The position numbers were made by a program, and so were the translations under genes. The notes beneath the pieces were generated by a model. That model saw nothing but the letters and a program-made list of their open reading frames with translations, was not told the DNA's origin and did no database searches. From NCBI GenBank assembly GCA_040756055.1, contig JBFLZR010000005.1, positions 62,001 through 126,000 of the forward strand: DNA of 64,000 nucleotides, in the 5' to 3' direction. The stretch comes from Candidatus Zixiibacteriota bacterium (GTDB taxonomy: Bacteria > Zixibacteria > MSB-5A5 > GN15 > FEB-12). Positions 8,802-17,881 of the stretch are shown here, piece by piece (the first letter of the stretch is position 1; every line of letters begins with the position of its first letter).

Positions 8802-8872
8802 ACCCCCGCCAGGAATCGAACCTGGATTACCGGCTCCGGAGGCCGATGCGTTATCCGTTACACCACGGGGGC
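8802..8872 (-). tRNA. tRNA-Arg (anticodon CCG)
   Basis: On the minus strand a cloverleaf folds: acceptor GCCCCCG/CGGGGGT (with a G-U first pair), D-stem GTGT/ACGC, anticodon stem TCGGC/GCCGG with loop CTCCGGA giving anticodon CCG, T-stem CCAGG/CCTGG, discriminator A; CCA is not encoded. As read, the T-loop is TCGATT, six bases rather than seven (one T missing from the usual TTCGATT). That is either an assembly slip or a true variant. The phosphoribosyltransferase gene follows directly downstream in the same direction. Confidence 0.85.
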
Positions 8873-8904
8873 ACAAACTGCGCTTGCTCTATATTCGTAA
8901 GGAT

Positions 8905-9145
8905 CCCACCGTCCGCCATCGGCGGATGGGGTACCCGTCGAGTCGTTGCGATCCCATAGCAAGCTATGGGGCACCCGAACACTCCTGCCCTGCCTAATCG
9001 CGGGACCCTCCCGCAACAGGACGACCCATTAATACGGCAAAGAGCCTATAAAAGCAATAACTTATTGAGGGTACATGATGAAGATGGACCCCTGCGTTCG
9101 CAGGGGTGACTTGAGGGGGCGTTCGCAGGGGTGACCTAGGGGGGC
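8905..9145. repeat. non-coding spacer with three hairpins and a 2 x 25-bp tandem repeat
   Basis: The 440-base gap 8873-9312 has no convincing gene. It holds hairpins at 8905-8930 (TCCGCC/GGCGGA with outer CCCA/TGGG), 8953-8970 (CCCATAGC/GCTATGGG) and 9000-9014 (GCGGGA/TCCCGC). Two tandem 25-base units, 9096-9120 and 9121-9145, both begin GTTCGCAGGGGTGAC and end in GGGGGC. The remainder (9146-9312) is A+T-rich towards proS and probably carries its promoter, though I could not pick a clear hexamer pair. Confidence 0.6.
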
Positions 9146-9312
9146 GAAAGGGCGCTGTCAGGCGAGGACGCCTTACAGCACCGATTGACTGCCAGTCAAC
9201 ATGATTTTAGGTTGCTTTACGCCATAAAATGGCTATTTTTATCAATTACTTTCGCTGCGGGCGAAGTAGAAAAATCCGATTATAACTTCTTGACCGATAA
9301 AGGAAAGCAGAC

Positions 9313-11031
9313 ATGCGCTGGACCAAAACATACATACCGACTTTAAGACAGAAGCAAACCGAGGCAGAACTGATCTCCCACCAGCTCCTGCTCAGAGGCG
9401 GTTATATCCGAAAACTCGCTTCCGGAATCTATCTGTATCTGCCGCTGATGCAGCGCGTGATTGAAAAATTCTCCAATATTGTCCGCGAAGAAATGAACGC
9501 CAAAGGCGCAATCGAAATCCACATGTCGGTCCTCTGCCCGGCGGAAATCTGGCAGGAAACTGGACGCTACCACACGGTCGGCAAAGAGCAAATGCGCATG
9601 AAAGACCGCCACGACCACGAGTTTGTCATGTGCGGAACTCACGAAGAGACCGTTACGACCCTTATCAAGGGAGAAGTCAAAAGTTACCGTCAGCTCCCCA
9701 TGAACCTCTACCAGATTCAGGTCAAGTTCCGCGATGAAATCCGCCCGCGCTTCGGCCTGATGCGCGGCCGTGAGTTTATCATGAAAGACGCGTACACGTT
9801 CGATGCCACCGAAGAGTCATTCGACGAGTCCTACGGCAAGATGGTTGACGCCTATTTCGCTATCTTCAAGCGGGCAGGTCTGGATGTCGTCAAAGTTCAG
9901 TCGGACACCGGTGCGATGGGCGGCAAAGCGGCTCATGAGTTTATGCTGCTGGTCGACACCAACGCCGGGGAAGAGGTAATCCTGATCTGCGACAAGTGCG
10001 GCTACGCCGCCAACCGCGAAAAGGCAACATTTACAAATACTTACAAGCAGGAAGGTGAAGTAATATTTCTACCAACGGAAGTTGTCGATACTCCCGGCGC
10101 GGCGACGATTGAAGAAGTAACAGCGTTCTTGAAAGTCGATGCTAAGCGGCTCGTCAAGACATTGCTATACATGGCCGATGGCAAGCCGGTAGCGGCGATG
10201 GTGCGCGGTGATCGCGATGTAAACGAAATCAAGCTCAAAAACGCTGTCGGGGCAATCGAGCTCGAGTTGGCCACCCCGGCCCAGATTGAAGATATCACCG
10301 GCGCGCCGGTCGGGTTTGCCGGACCAGTCGGTCTGAGAAACGTCCAAACCATAGTCGACCCGATGGTGGCCGAATTGAAGAACTTCATCGTTGGGGCCAA
10401 TGCCAACGAAAAGCATATTCTCAATGTCAACATTGGCCGGGATTTCAAGCCTGCCCGGTTGGTGGATATCACCGTGGCCCGCGGCGGCGACCGCTGCCCG
10501 AATTGCAGCGGCACGCTCGTCGAAAAAAGTGGAATCGAGGTCGGCAATACGTTTATGCTCGGGACCAAGTATTCGGAGTCGCTGGGAGCCAAATTTCTCG
10601 ATGCCGAAGGAAAAGAGCATCCGATAATCATGGGCTCCTATGGTATCGGCATCACCCGTACGCCACAGGCGGCCCTGGAGAAATATTTCGACGACAAGGG
10701 GATTATCTGGCCCAAGAATATCGCCCCTTATCTTGTTGAGATTATTCCTCTTAGCATGGAAAATCAGGCTCAGGTCGAGACCGCCGAAAAGCTCTACCAA
10801 GAGCTTACAGAGGCCGGTTTTGATGTCTTGATGGACGACCGTGACGAGCGTCCGGGTGTGAAATTCAACGATGCTGACTTAATCGGGCTTCCTATACGTA
10901 TAACTATTGGCGATAAGTCGTTGAAGGATGGTAAAATAGAACTTAAGGCCCGGGCCGAGGCCGAAGTTAAGCTGATTGAGGTGGAAAATGTTCTGCAGGC
11001 GGTCAAGGAAATGGCACAAAGGCTTAACTGA
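9313..11031 (+). CDS. proS: prolyl-tRNA synthetase
   Basis: 572 residues, the normal length of the bacterial type with an editing insertion. It shows class II motifs: FRDEIRPRFGLMRGREF (motif 2 region) and GSYGIGITRT (motif 3). The INS editing domain lies between them at about residues 225-395, followed by a C-terminal anticodon-binding domain. Two Cys pairs, CDKCGY near 226 and CPNCSG near 395, border the insertion and may bind zinc. It charges tRNA-Pro in the cytoplasm. An AAGGAAAG ribosome site precedes the ATG. It stands 87 bases ahead of rimP with a hairpin in between. Confidence 0.96.
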   Translation: MRWTKTYIPTLRQKQTEAELISHQLLLRGGYIRKLASGIYLYLPLMQRVIEKFSNIVREEMNAKGAIEIHMSVLCPAEIWQETGRYHTVGKEQMRMKDRHDHEFVMCGTHEETVTTLIKGEVKSYRQLPMNLYQIQVKFRDEIRPRFGLMRGREFIMKDAYTFDATEESFDESYGKMVDAYFAIFKRAGLDVVKVQSDTGAMGGKAAHEFMLLVDTNAGEEVILICDKCGYAANREKATFTNTYKQEGEVIFLPTEVVDTPGAATIEEVTAFLKVDAKRLVKTLLYMADGKPVAAMVRGDRDVNEIKLKNAVGAIELELATPAQIEDITGAPVGFAGPVGLRNVQTIVDPMVAELKNFIVGANANEKHILNVNIGRDFKPARLVDITVARGGDRCPNCSGTLVEKSGIEVGNTFMLGTKYSESLGAKFLDAEGKEHPIIMGSYGIGITRTPQAALEKYFDDKGIIWPKNIAPYLVEIIPLSMENQAQVETAEKLYQELTEAGFDVLMDDRDERPGVKFNDADLIGLPIRITIGDKSLKDGKIELKARAEAEVKLIEVENVLQAVKEMAQRLN

Positions 11032-11080
11032 TAATAATTTTGTTGCTTCGGCAGATCCTTTTCAATATATTTGTTAGCTT

Positions 11081-11100
11081 GAGTGGGCCTACGCCCACTC
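11081..11100 (+). terminator. hairpin between proS and rimP (weak terminator or attenuator)
   Basis: GAGTGGGC, loop CTAC, GCCCACTC is a perfect 8-bp stem, followed by TTTAATTTA. The U-run is interrupted, so termination is likely partial. It ends 18 bases before the rimP ATG, heading the nusA-infB operon, where leader terminators subject to NusA feedback are known in other bacteria. Regulation here is inference. Confidence 0.5.
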
Positions 11101-11118
11101 TTTAATTTATGGAAGCTA

Positions 11119-11565
11119 ATGCCGGACGAACTGAAAGACAAAATCGTCGCTCTAATTGAGCAACCCCTTTTGGATGAGGGGTGCGAGTTGGCCGATGTTG
11201 CTTTGTCGAGATACAAAAACAAAGCCACGCTTCGTCTGTTCGTGTATTCCGCCGGAGGAGTCAATATTGACGAATGCGCCCGGCTGTCTCGCATCTTGGG
11301 CGACATCATCGACGGAACCGATTACTTCAAGTCCGGTTATACTTTAGAGGTGTCATCGCCCGGGTTGGATCGTCCGCTGAAGACGGCGAAAGATTTCCGC
11401 TACCGAGTGGGCGAAAAAGTGACAATCGAGTTTGTGGACCGTAAGAAAAAGAAACTTACGGCCGAGATAAAGGGCGCCTCCGATGAAGAGGTGCAGTTTG
11501 ATGGTGAGGCCGGTGAATTCAGTGTCAAGCTGGCCGAAATAGAAAAAGCTAAAATAATCTTTTAA
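11119..11565 (+). CDS. rimP: ribosome maturation factor RimP
   Basis: 148 residues from ATG 11119. RimP features: N-terminal domain with LLDEGCELADVALSR and LRLFVYSAGGVNIDECARLSR (the DhGVxxdDC-like segment), then LEVSSPGLDRPLKTAKDF, and a C-terminal Sm-like domain rich in Lys/Glu. It assists 30S subunit maturation. A GTG at 11083 in the same frame lies inside the preceding hairpin and is unlikely. Position directly before nusA is the standard bacterial order. Confidence 0.93.
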   Translation: MPDELKDKIVALIEQPLLDEGCELADVALSRYKNKATLRLFVYSAGGVNIDECARLSRILGDIIDGTDYFKSGYTLEVSSPGLDRPLKTAKDFRYRVGEKVTIEFVDRKKKKLTAEIKGASDEEVQFDGEAGEFSVKLAEIEKAKIIF

Positions 11566-11579
11566 AGGCGAGGATATAA

Positions 11580-13031
11580 ATGGCGTTTGATATGATCGAG
11601 GCAATGACCCTTATCGCCCGAGAGAAAAATATCGAGTTCGACGCCGTGCTGGAAACGTTGAAGGGAAGCCTTTTGGCCGCGGCCAAAAAGAGATACGCCT
11701 ACACGGATAATATCAGCTTCAAGTTCGACCGCAAAAACAATGAGTTGCTGATGATGATCACCAAGAAGGTGGTCAAGAAAGTGGAGGACCCCAACATCGA
11801 AATCTCCCTGAAGGAAGCAAAGGAGATTGACCCGGAGGCGGAAATCGATGATGAGATCGATGAATATATCGATTACGAAACCGAGTTCGGACGCAACGCG
11901 ATTCTGACAGCCAAGCAGATTCTTATACAGAAAGTGCGAGAAGCCGAACGCGACCGAATTTACGAAGAATATATCGATAAGGTCGGCACCCTGGGGTCGG
12001 GCGTCGTCCAGCAGATCGATAAGGGCAACGTGATTGTCAATCTGGGACGCGGCGAAGGTATACTTCCGGTAAAGGAACAAATCCCGCGCGAGAAATTCCG
12101 TCAGGGCGACCGCGTGCGCGCTTTTATACTCGATGTCCAGAAGTCGCTTAAGGGTCCGCAGGTGATCCTGTCGCGCGTGAACAACGAGTTCCTGCGTGCC
12201 CTGTTCGCGCTGGAAGTCCCGGAGATTTACGAAAAGGTTATCGAAATCAAGGCTATCGCCCGCGAACCCGGGGAAAGAGCCAAAATAGCGGTCTATTCAT
12301 CCGATGACCGCATCGACCCGGTAGGCGCTTGCGTCGGTATCAAGGGTGTCCGCGTGCAGTCAATCGTGCGCGAGCTTAACAACGAGCGCATCGATATTGT
12401 CCCGTTCTCGTCCAATCCGGAAATTTTTGTCACGCGTGCGTTGGCTCCCGCCAAGGTCGTTCACATCGAAGTATTCGATGCCGAGACCAAAATGACCGTG
12501 GCGGTTGAAGACGAAAAGCTTTCGCTGGCTATCGGCCGCAACGGGCAAAACGCCCGCCTGGCTTCCAAGCTGACCGGCTGGAAAGTCAATATCATGTCCG
12601 AAACCGAGTACAACGATAGCAAACGCAGGGAAGCCGAACTGCTGGTGCCGGTGGGACAGCTCGATGGCGTTGGTGCCAAGATGTCAGAGCGTCTGGCCGA
12701 CGCCGATATCGGCTCGGTGCAGCGCCTGGCCAACACCTCGATCGAGACCCTGCTCAAAATAGAAGGTCTCGGACAGAAATCCGCCGAGAAACTTCTGGAG
12801 AAGGCTAAGGCCTTCGTGGCCCAACTCGAAGCCGACTACGAGCGCAAGCAGAAAGAAAAAGCCCGCCAGGGGAAAGACGAGCGCAAGGAAGAACAGAAAT
12901 TGACGGCCGAGGATGTCTTCACGGAAGACGATGAATTTGTCAGCGAAGAAGACGAGGTCAAAGAAGCGACAGCTCCGGACCTCGAGGAAGTAGAAGAAGA
13001 AAACGACGAAGAGAAAAAAGAGTCGGAATAA
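11580..13031 (+). CDS. nusA: transcription termination/antitermination factor NusA
   Basis: 483 residues. N-terminal RNA-polymerase-binding domain (1-130), S1 domain (~135-200, GSGVVQQIDKGNVIVNLG), two KH domains (~210-345, with KIAVYSSDD, VGACVGIKGVRVQSI, LSLAIGRNGQNARLAS), then a helix-hairpin-helix domain (~365-415, LDGVGAKMSERL, IEGLGQKSAEKLL). The last ~70 residues are a highly charged tail (Lys/Arg-rich, then almost all Glu/Asp). NusA tunes pausing, termination and rRNA antitermination. It lies 14 bases after rimP with a GGCGAGG site. Confidence 0.96.
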   Translation: MAFDMIEAMTLIAREKNIEFDAVLETLKGSLLAAAKKRYAYTDNISFKFDRKNNELLMMITKKVVKKVEDPNIEISLKEAKEIDPEAEIDDEIDEYIDYETEFGRNAILTAKQILIQKVREAERDRIYEEYIDKVGTLGSGVVQQIDKGNVIVNLGRGEGILPVKEQIPREKFRQGDRVRAFILDVQKSLKGPQVILSRVNNEFLRALFALEVPEIYEKVIEIKAIAREPGERAKIAVYSSDDRIDPVGACVGIKGVRVQSIVRELNNERIDIVPFSSNPEIFVTRALAPAKVVHIEVFDAETKMTVAVEDEKLSLAIGRNGQNARLASKLTGWKVNIMSETEYNDSKRREAELLVPVGQLDGVGAKMSERLADADIGSVQRLANTSIETLLKIEGLGQKSAEKLLEKAKAFVAQLEADYERKQKEKARQGKDERKEEQKLTAEDVFTEDDEFVSEEDEVKEATAPDLEEVEEENDEEKKESE

Positions 13032-13089
13032 TTGTTCGAACACCGCTTTGGACGTTACGAAGACGGAAACGCGAGGAGGTGAGTTCTAG

Positions 13090-15297
13090 ATGGCAACCAA
13101 GAGAATATATGAGTTGGCGAAAGAGTACAAAGTATCGTCGAATGCTATGCTTGCCATTCTGCGTGAACTCAACTTCCAGCCGAAATCACACATGTCGGTG
13201 GCCGCCGATGATATGATTAAGGCTATTGAGTCGAAGTTTGCCGAGCAGAAGCAGGCCGCCAAGATGGAAATGGAACACAAGGAGCAGATCAAGGCGGCGG
13301 TTCGCAAGAAAACGACGATAGGAAATGTTGAGATATCTGACGGCAAGTCCCCGATAGCGGGAATTGTCCGCAAGATAGAGAAAAAACAGCGCAAGAAAGA
13401 CCGGCGCAAAAAGAAAGGCCGCAAGGTCGTGGACCAGGCCGAAGTGGCCCGGAGTTTCAAATCGACCATGGCCGGTCTCGCCGGCGCCAAAGGCAAAAAG
13501 AAATACAAACGTACTCCTCAGGGTCAGCATATCGAGGTCGAGGATGATACCAATGTCATCGAGGTCAATGAGTTCATCTCGGTAGCGGAACTGGCCAAGC
13601 AACTCGATGTAAAACCGGCCGAGATAATCACCAAGCTGTTTCAGATGGGCATGATGGCGACTATTAACCAGCGTCTGGATATGGATACCATCGAAATGGT
13701 CGCCAGCGAGTACGGTTTCGAAGTCGCCCAGGTCGCCGAGGTCGGCGAGTATGCTATGGAAGTCGAGCACGAGGAACAGCTCGCCAAGCGCGCTCCGGTC
13801 GTGACCGTGATGGGACATGTCGACCACGGTAAAACATCACTACTGGACTATATCCGCAAGACGAGTGTCGTCGACGATGAAGCGGGCGCCATTACCCAGC
13901 ATATAGGCGCTTACGAGGTCGACCACCAGGGCGATCGCATCGTGTTCGTGGATACGCCCGGTCACGAGGCGTTTACCGCCATGCGCGCCCGTGGCGCCCA
14001 GATAACCGATATCGTGGTCCTTGTGGTGGCGGCTGACGATGGGGTGCGCCCGCAGACTATTGAGGCTATCGACCACGCCCGCGCGGCGCAGGTGCCGATA
14101 ATCGTTGCCGTCAACAAGGTCGATAAGCCGGCTGCCAACCCTGACAATGTGCGTTCCGAACTTTCCAAGCTCAATCTCATACCCGAAGAATGGGGCGGGA
14201 AGACAATCATGGTCGATGTTTCCGCCAAGAAGGGCACCAATATCGAGAGATTGCTGGAGATGATTCTGCTGCAGGCGGAAATGATGGATCTCAAGGCTGA
14301 CCCCACTATCCGTGCTCAGGGTGTCGTGGTTGACGCTCGCCTGGAACGCGGTATGGGACCGGTTATTACCGTTCTCAATCAGAAAGGGACCTGCGAGATT
14401 GGCGATTCAATCGTAGCCGGCACGCAGTGCGGCCGTATCAGGACAATCACCAACGATCGTGATCAGCGTCTGCAGGAGATAGGTCCGTCGACGCCGGCTC
14501 GAATCACCGGTCTGAGCGGCGTGCCACAGGCGGGCGATTCGTTTATCGCCGTTCGAAACGACCAGGAAGCCCGCGAAATCGTCGTGAAGCGCGGCCAGAT
14601 CAGGCGTGAACAGGAAGCGCGACGCACTCTCGGGCGGTTGTCACTCGATAAGGTCTTCGACCGCATCAAGGAAGGACAGATCAAAGAACTGCGCCTGATC
14701 ATCAAGGGCGACGTGGATGGTTCGGTGGAGGTGCTGACCGATACCTTGGGCAAGATTGCCACCGATGAAGTGAAAACGACCATCATCCACGCCAGCGTTG
14801 GAGCCGTCTCGGAATCGGATGTGCTGCTGGCCGCGGCCTCCGATGCCGTCATTATCGGCTTCCATGTCTCCGTCGAAAGCCGGGCACGAGAGCTCGCCAA
14901 GAACGAAAAAGTAGACATACGCCTGTATGAGATAATATATGAGGCCGAGGACAATATCAAGAAAGCCCTCGAAGGCATGCTCAGTCCGGAACTCAGTGAG
15001 AAATTCGTCGGCCTGGCCGAGGTACGGGACGTATTCAAGATTCCGAAAGTAGGGGCTGTCGCCGGCTGTTATGTCAAGGAAGGCCGCTTCAACCGCAAGG
15101 ACAAGGTTCGCCTGGTTCGCGACGGGAAGATTATCTTCACCGGTAACATGCTTTCTCTGAAGCGATTTAAGGATGATGCCCGCGAGGTCAAAGAAGGCTT
15201 CGAGTGCGGAATTGGACTGGAGAACTTTAACGATATCAAGGTGGGCGACTTGATCGAGGCTATCGAGATCGTCGAGACAGCCCGTACCTTAAGTTAG
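13090..15297 (+). CDS. infB: translation initiation factor IF-2
   Basis: 735 residues. A short IF2-N module (1-50), a Lys/Arg-rich linker, a second IF2-N-like segment (~155-205), the GTPase domain from ~240 with GHVDHGKTS (P-loop), DTPGHEAF and NKVDK, then domain II, a second beta-barrel and the initiator-tRNA-binding C-terminal domain. An AGGAGGTGA ribosome site at 13074-13082, an essentially perfect anti-SD match, lies seven bases before the ATG. The ylxR and L7Ae-like genes often found between nusA and infB are absent; the gap is 58 bases. Confidence 0.97.
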   Translation: MATKRIYELAKEYKVSSNAMLAILRELNFQPKSHMSVAADDMIKAIESKFAEQKQAAKMEMEHKEQIKAAVRKKTTIGNVEISDGKSPIAGIVRKIEKKQRKKDRRKKKGRKVVDQAEVARSFKSTMAGLAGAKGKKKYKRTPQGQHIEVEDDTNVIEVNEFISVAELAKQLDVKPAEIITKLFQMGMMATINQRLDMDTIEMVASEYGFEVAQVAEVGEYAMEVEHEEQLAKRAPVVTVMGHVDHGKTSLLDYIRKTSVVDDEAGAITQHIGAYEVDHQGDRIVFVDTPGHEAFTAMRARGAQITDIVVLVVAADDGVRPQTIEAIDHARAAQVPIIVAVNKVDKPAANPDNVRSELSKLNLIPEEWGGKTIMVDVSAKKGTNIERLLEMILLQAEMMDLKADPTIRAQGVVVDARLERGMGPVITVLNQKGTCEIGDSIVAGTQCGRIRTITNDRDQRLQEIGPSTPARITGLSGVPQAGDSFIAVRNDQEAREIVVKRGQIRREQEARRTLGRLSLDKVFDRIKEGQIKELRLIIKGDVDGSVEVLTDTLGKIATDEVKTTIIHASVGAVSESDVLLAAASDAVIIGFHVSVESRARELAKNEKVDIRLYEIIYEAEDNIKKALEGMLSPELSEKFVGLAEVRDVFKIPKVGAVAGCYVKEGRFNRKDKVRLVRDGKIIFTGNMLSLKRFKDDAREVKEGFECGIGLENFNDIKVGDLIEAIEIVETARTLS

Positions 15298-15304
15298 AGA
15301 AACA

Positions 15305-15586
15305 TTGGTTACGATCATATTGACAGTTCATCTCAACATCCCGGGTATCATGTCGCTCAAAGAAAAAAGGCGGATTCTTAAGTCCCTTATGACCAGACTC
15401 CGTAACGACTTCAATATCTCCGTGGCAGAGGTCGGTGATAACGACATCCTCAGGTCGGCGAAGATCGGGGCCGCCGTTGTCTCCAACAGCCGGAGATTCG
15501 GCCATGAGGTCGCATCCAAGGTCATGAACCGAATCGAGGCCTCCCCCGACGTGCTGGTGTTGGACTTTAGCACGGAAGAGTATTGA
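15305..15586 (+). CDS. DUF503 (YlxP-like) protein
   Basis: 93 residues with the DUF503 signature: an initial beta strand (VTIILTVHLNIPG), SLKEKRRILKSLMTRLRNDF, then VAEVGDNDILRSAKIGAAVVSN. Members are small proteins conserved between infB and rbfA, tied to ribosome assembly by context. The start is TTG at 15305, seven bases after infB stops. No alternative in-frame start keeps the conserved first strand. Confidence 0.88.
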   Translation: MVTIILTVHLNIPGIMSLKEKRRILKSLMTRLRNDFNISVAEVGDNDILRSAKIGAAVVSNSRRFGHEVASKVMNRIEASPDVLVLDFSTEEY

Positions 15587-15587
15587 T

Positions 15588-15944
15588 ATGAAACAATACA
15601 AAAGATCAAGTCGCGTGGGCGAGCAGATGCTCAGAGATATATCGAAACTGATGGGAACCGAGTTCGCCGCCGGCGCTCCGGCTATGATTACCGTCACGCA
15701 CGTGAAGGTCACTGATGACCTCCGCTACGCTACGGTTTATTACTCCTGCCTCGGGCAGGATGAGCAGCGGGACAAAACTGCCGGGTTTCTTGAAAAGGAA
15801 AAGAAAAAGATCAGGCAGGCCGTAGGCCGCAACCTGCAACTGCGTCATGTGCCGGAGTTGACCTTTAAGTTCGATCCTTCCATCGAAGAAGGTATCAAAA
15901 TAGAACAACTGCTGAATGAGATCAAAACTGAACGACAAGAATAG
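15588..15944 (+). CDS. rbfA: ribosome-binding factor A
   Basis: 118 residues with the KH-like RbfA fold: SRVGEQMLRDISKLM, ITVTHVKVTDDLRYATVYYS, RQAVGRNLQLRHVPELTFKFD, and EEGIKIEQLLNEI at the end. It binds the 30S subunit and helps 16S rRNA 5'-end maturation. It starts one base after DUF503 ends, and its 3' end overlaps the next gene by 29 bases. Confidence 0.94.
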   Translation: MKQYKRSSRVGEQMLRDISKLMGTEFAAGAPAMITVTHVKVTDDLRYATVYYSCLGQDEQRDKTAGFLEKEKKKIRQAVGRNLQLRHVPELTFKFDPSIEEGIKIEQLLNEIKTERQE

Positions 15945-16938
15945 AACAATATCCACCGATAGTCGCCCGCCCCTGGCCGAAATCATGGCTATCCTCAATG
16001 ACAGCCGAAAGGTTCTGGTGGCATCGCATATCGATCCCGATGGTGACGCTCTGGGAACTCAGCTCGCCGTCGCGGAGTTTGTCCGGAGCCTCGGTAAGGA
16101 TGTGTCCCTGGTGAGGGATAACGACATCCCGCACAAATACCGCTTCCTTAACGGTGTAAACGACATTCCCCCGGTCGATCATTACCGCGGTAACGAGCTT
16201 TTCGACACCGCCGTCATTCTCGAATGCCCGTCGGTTACCAGGATAGGTCGCGCCAGCAGGTTTCTTAACGACACAAAAATAATCAATATTGACCACCATC
16301 TGGACAACAGCGAATTCGGCGATGTCAACTGGTTGAACGTTAAAGCATCTTCGGTAGGGGAGATGGTATACGAATTGTTCCAGTTGGCCGGCCTTACCAT
16401 CGCCCCGCCGGTTGCCGAGCAGCTCTACACGGCCGTCATGACTGACACCGGACGGTTTCGTTATCGTTCCACTTCGCCAAGGACCATGGAGATTGCGGGC
16501 AAATTGATTGAGGCCGGAGCGGACCCGCAGAAGATTTGCGACGAGGTTTACTATAACGTCCTTCCATCAACGATGAAACTGATCGGAAAGGTGCTCAACG
16601 GAATCGAGTTTCACCACCATGGACGCATCTGCCTGCTTACACTTACCCAAGATATGCTCCGGGCGGCCGAAGCTCATGAGTCGGAGTCAGATGGACTGGT
16701 GGATTACACTCTGTTTAATTGCGGTGTGATCGCCGGGGCATTGCTGAAAGAGATTGGTGCCAATACGACCAGGGTGTCGTTTCGCTCCAAGGATGGAATC
16801 GATGTGTCTGCGATCGCCTCTCGCTACGGCGGTGGCGGGCACTTCAATGCTTCGGGTTGCACCATGCACATGTCTGTGGAGGATACCAGACTGGAATTGA
16901 TCAAGCTGCTCAGCGAGGCAATAGATGACCTTGGTTGA
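15916..16938 (+). CDS. nrnA: DHH-family oligoribonuclease / pAp phosphatase (NrnA-like)
   Basis: 340 residues. DHH domain motifs: SHIDPDGDALGTQ, VILECPS, INIDHHLDNSEFGDVNW, MTDTGRFRYRSTSPRT. The DHHA1 domain ends with GGGGHFNASG. Mn-dependent NrnA enzymes degrade short RNA fragments and 3'-phosphoadenosine 5'-phosphate. The rbfA-nrnA-truB order is common and fits RNA turnover next to ribosome maturation. ATG 15916 lies within rbfA; a later in-frame ATG (residue 24) just before the first motif is a possible alternative start. Confidence 0.93.
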   Translation: MRSKLNDKNRTISTDSRPPLAEIMAILNDSRKVLVASHIDPDGDALGTQLAVAEFVRSLGKDVSLVRDNDIPHKYRFLNGVNDIPPVDHYRGNELFDTAVILECPSVTRIGRASRFLNDTKIINIDHHLDNSEFGDVNWLNVKASSVGEMVYELFQLAGLTIAPPVAEQLYTAVMTDTGRFRYRSTSPRTMEIAGKLIEAGADPQKICDEVYYNVLPSTMKLIGKVLNGIEFHHHGRICLLTLTQDMLRAAEAHESESDGLVDYTLFNCGVIAGALLKEIGANTTRVSFRSKDGIDVSAIASRYGGGGHFNASGCTMHMSVEDTRLELIKLLSEAIDDLG

Positions 16939-17881
16939 CCGCAACATCAGCGGCTTTATGCTTCTGGACAAGCCATCGGGGATATCCAGCCATGACGCTG
17001 TCCAGCAGGTGCGTAAGATAACGCGTCAGCGGCGGGTCGGTCACACCGGCACGCTCGATCCGCTGGCGACGGGGCTGATGATTCTATGCCTCGGCAGCGC
17101 CACCAAAGCGGCCCGCTTCGTTTCGGATATGGACAAAACCTACGATGCTGAAATCTGCCTGGGCCGAACATCCGAAACATTCGATGCCGAAGGAGTTGAC
17201 AGCGACCAGCCTGAGGCAGAGATACCCCAGATGTCAAAGGAACAGCTTTCTGCTGTTCTCGCTGAATTCGTCGGCCCGCAGGTGCAGACCGTGCCGTATT
17301 ATTCCGCTGTTAGCGTTGAAGGTCGAAGGTTGTACGATTTGGCACGTAAGGGAGAGGAAGATATCGAGTTGCCGAAACGAGAAGTAGAAATAAAAACTCT
17401 CGAACTGAACAGCTATGAAACACCGCACATCAGGGCAACAGTAAGCTGCTCTAAGGGCACCTATGTTCGCGCCCTCGCTCACGATATCGGACAGCGACTT
17501 GGCTGTGGCGCTTATCTTTCGGGGCTGCGTCGCGTTGCCATCGGACGATTAAGCGTGAGTAGTGCTTTGACGATGGAGGATATTACTCGATACGCCGATG
17601 ATGGCTCTTTTGGAGAGCATGTGCTCGCCTATGACAAAGTATTCGATTATGGGGCCTTTAAAGTCACCGATGAGTTCGGGCAGAAAGTTGTTTCCGGGGT
17701 GGAACTCCGCTACGAAAATGTGACCGGCGTTGACGGCCAGTTCAAGAAAGGTGATAAGGTGTTCATCCGCAGCAACGCGGGCAAAGTGCTGGCAATCGGA
17801 ACCGCCGAAATGTCGGCTCTCGAAGCGACGGAGCACAAGAATGACTCCAGGCTTTTCAAGTATTTGAGGGTACTGAATTGA
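16925..17881 (+). CDS. truB: tRNA pseudouridine(55) synthase TruB
   Basis: 318 residues. The catalytic motif GHTGTLDPLATG places the nucleophile at Asp45. Further TruB motifs: GFMLLDKPSGISSHD at the start, YSAVSVEGRRLYDLAR, and CSKGTYVRALAHDIG. The C-terminal ~70 residues resemble a PUA-like domain. It modifies U55 in the tRNA T-loop. It overlaps nrnA by 14 bases and ribF by 4. Confidence 0.95.
   Translation: MTLVDRNISGFMLLDKPSGISSHDAVQQVRKITRQRRVGHTGTLDPLATGLMILCLGSATKAARFVSDMDKTYDAEICLGRTSETFDAEGVDSDQPEAEIPQMSKEQLSAVLAEFVGPQVQTVPYYSAVSVEGRRLYDLARKGEEDIELPKREVEIKTLELNSYETPHIRATVSCSKGTYVRALAHDIGQRLGCGAYLSGLRRVAIGRLSVSSALTMEDITRYADDGSFGEHVLAYDKVFDYGAFKVTDEFGQKVVSGVELRYENVTGVDGQFKKGDKVFIRSNAGKVLAIGTAEMSALEATEHKNDSRLFKYLRVLN

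Noticed and set aside
9096-9145. CRISPR-like repeat
   Set aside because: Only two directly abutting units with no unique spacers and no cas genes.
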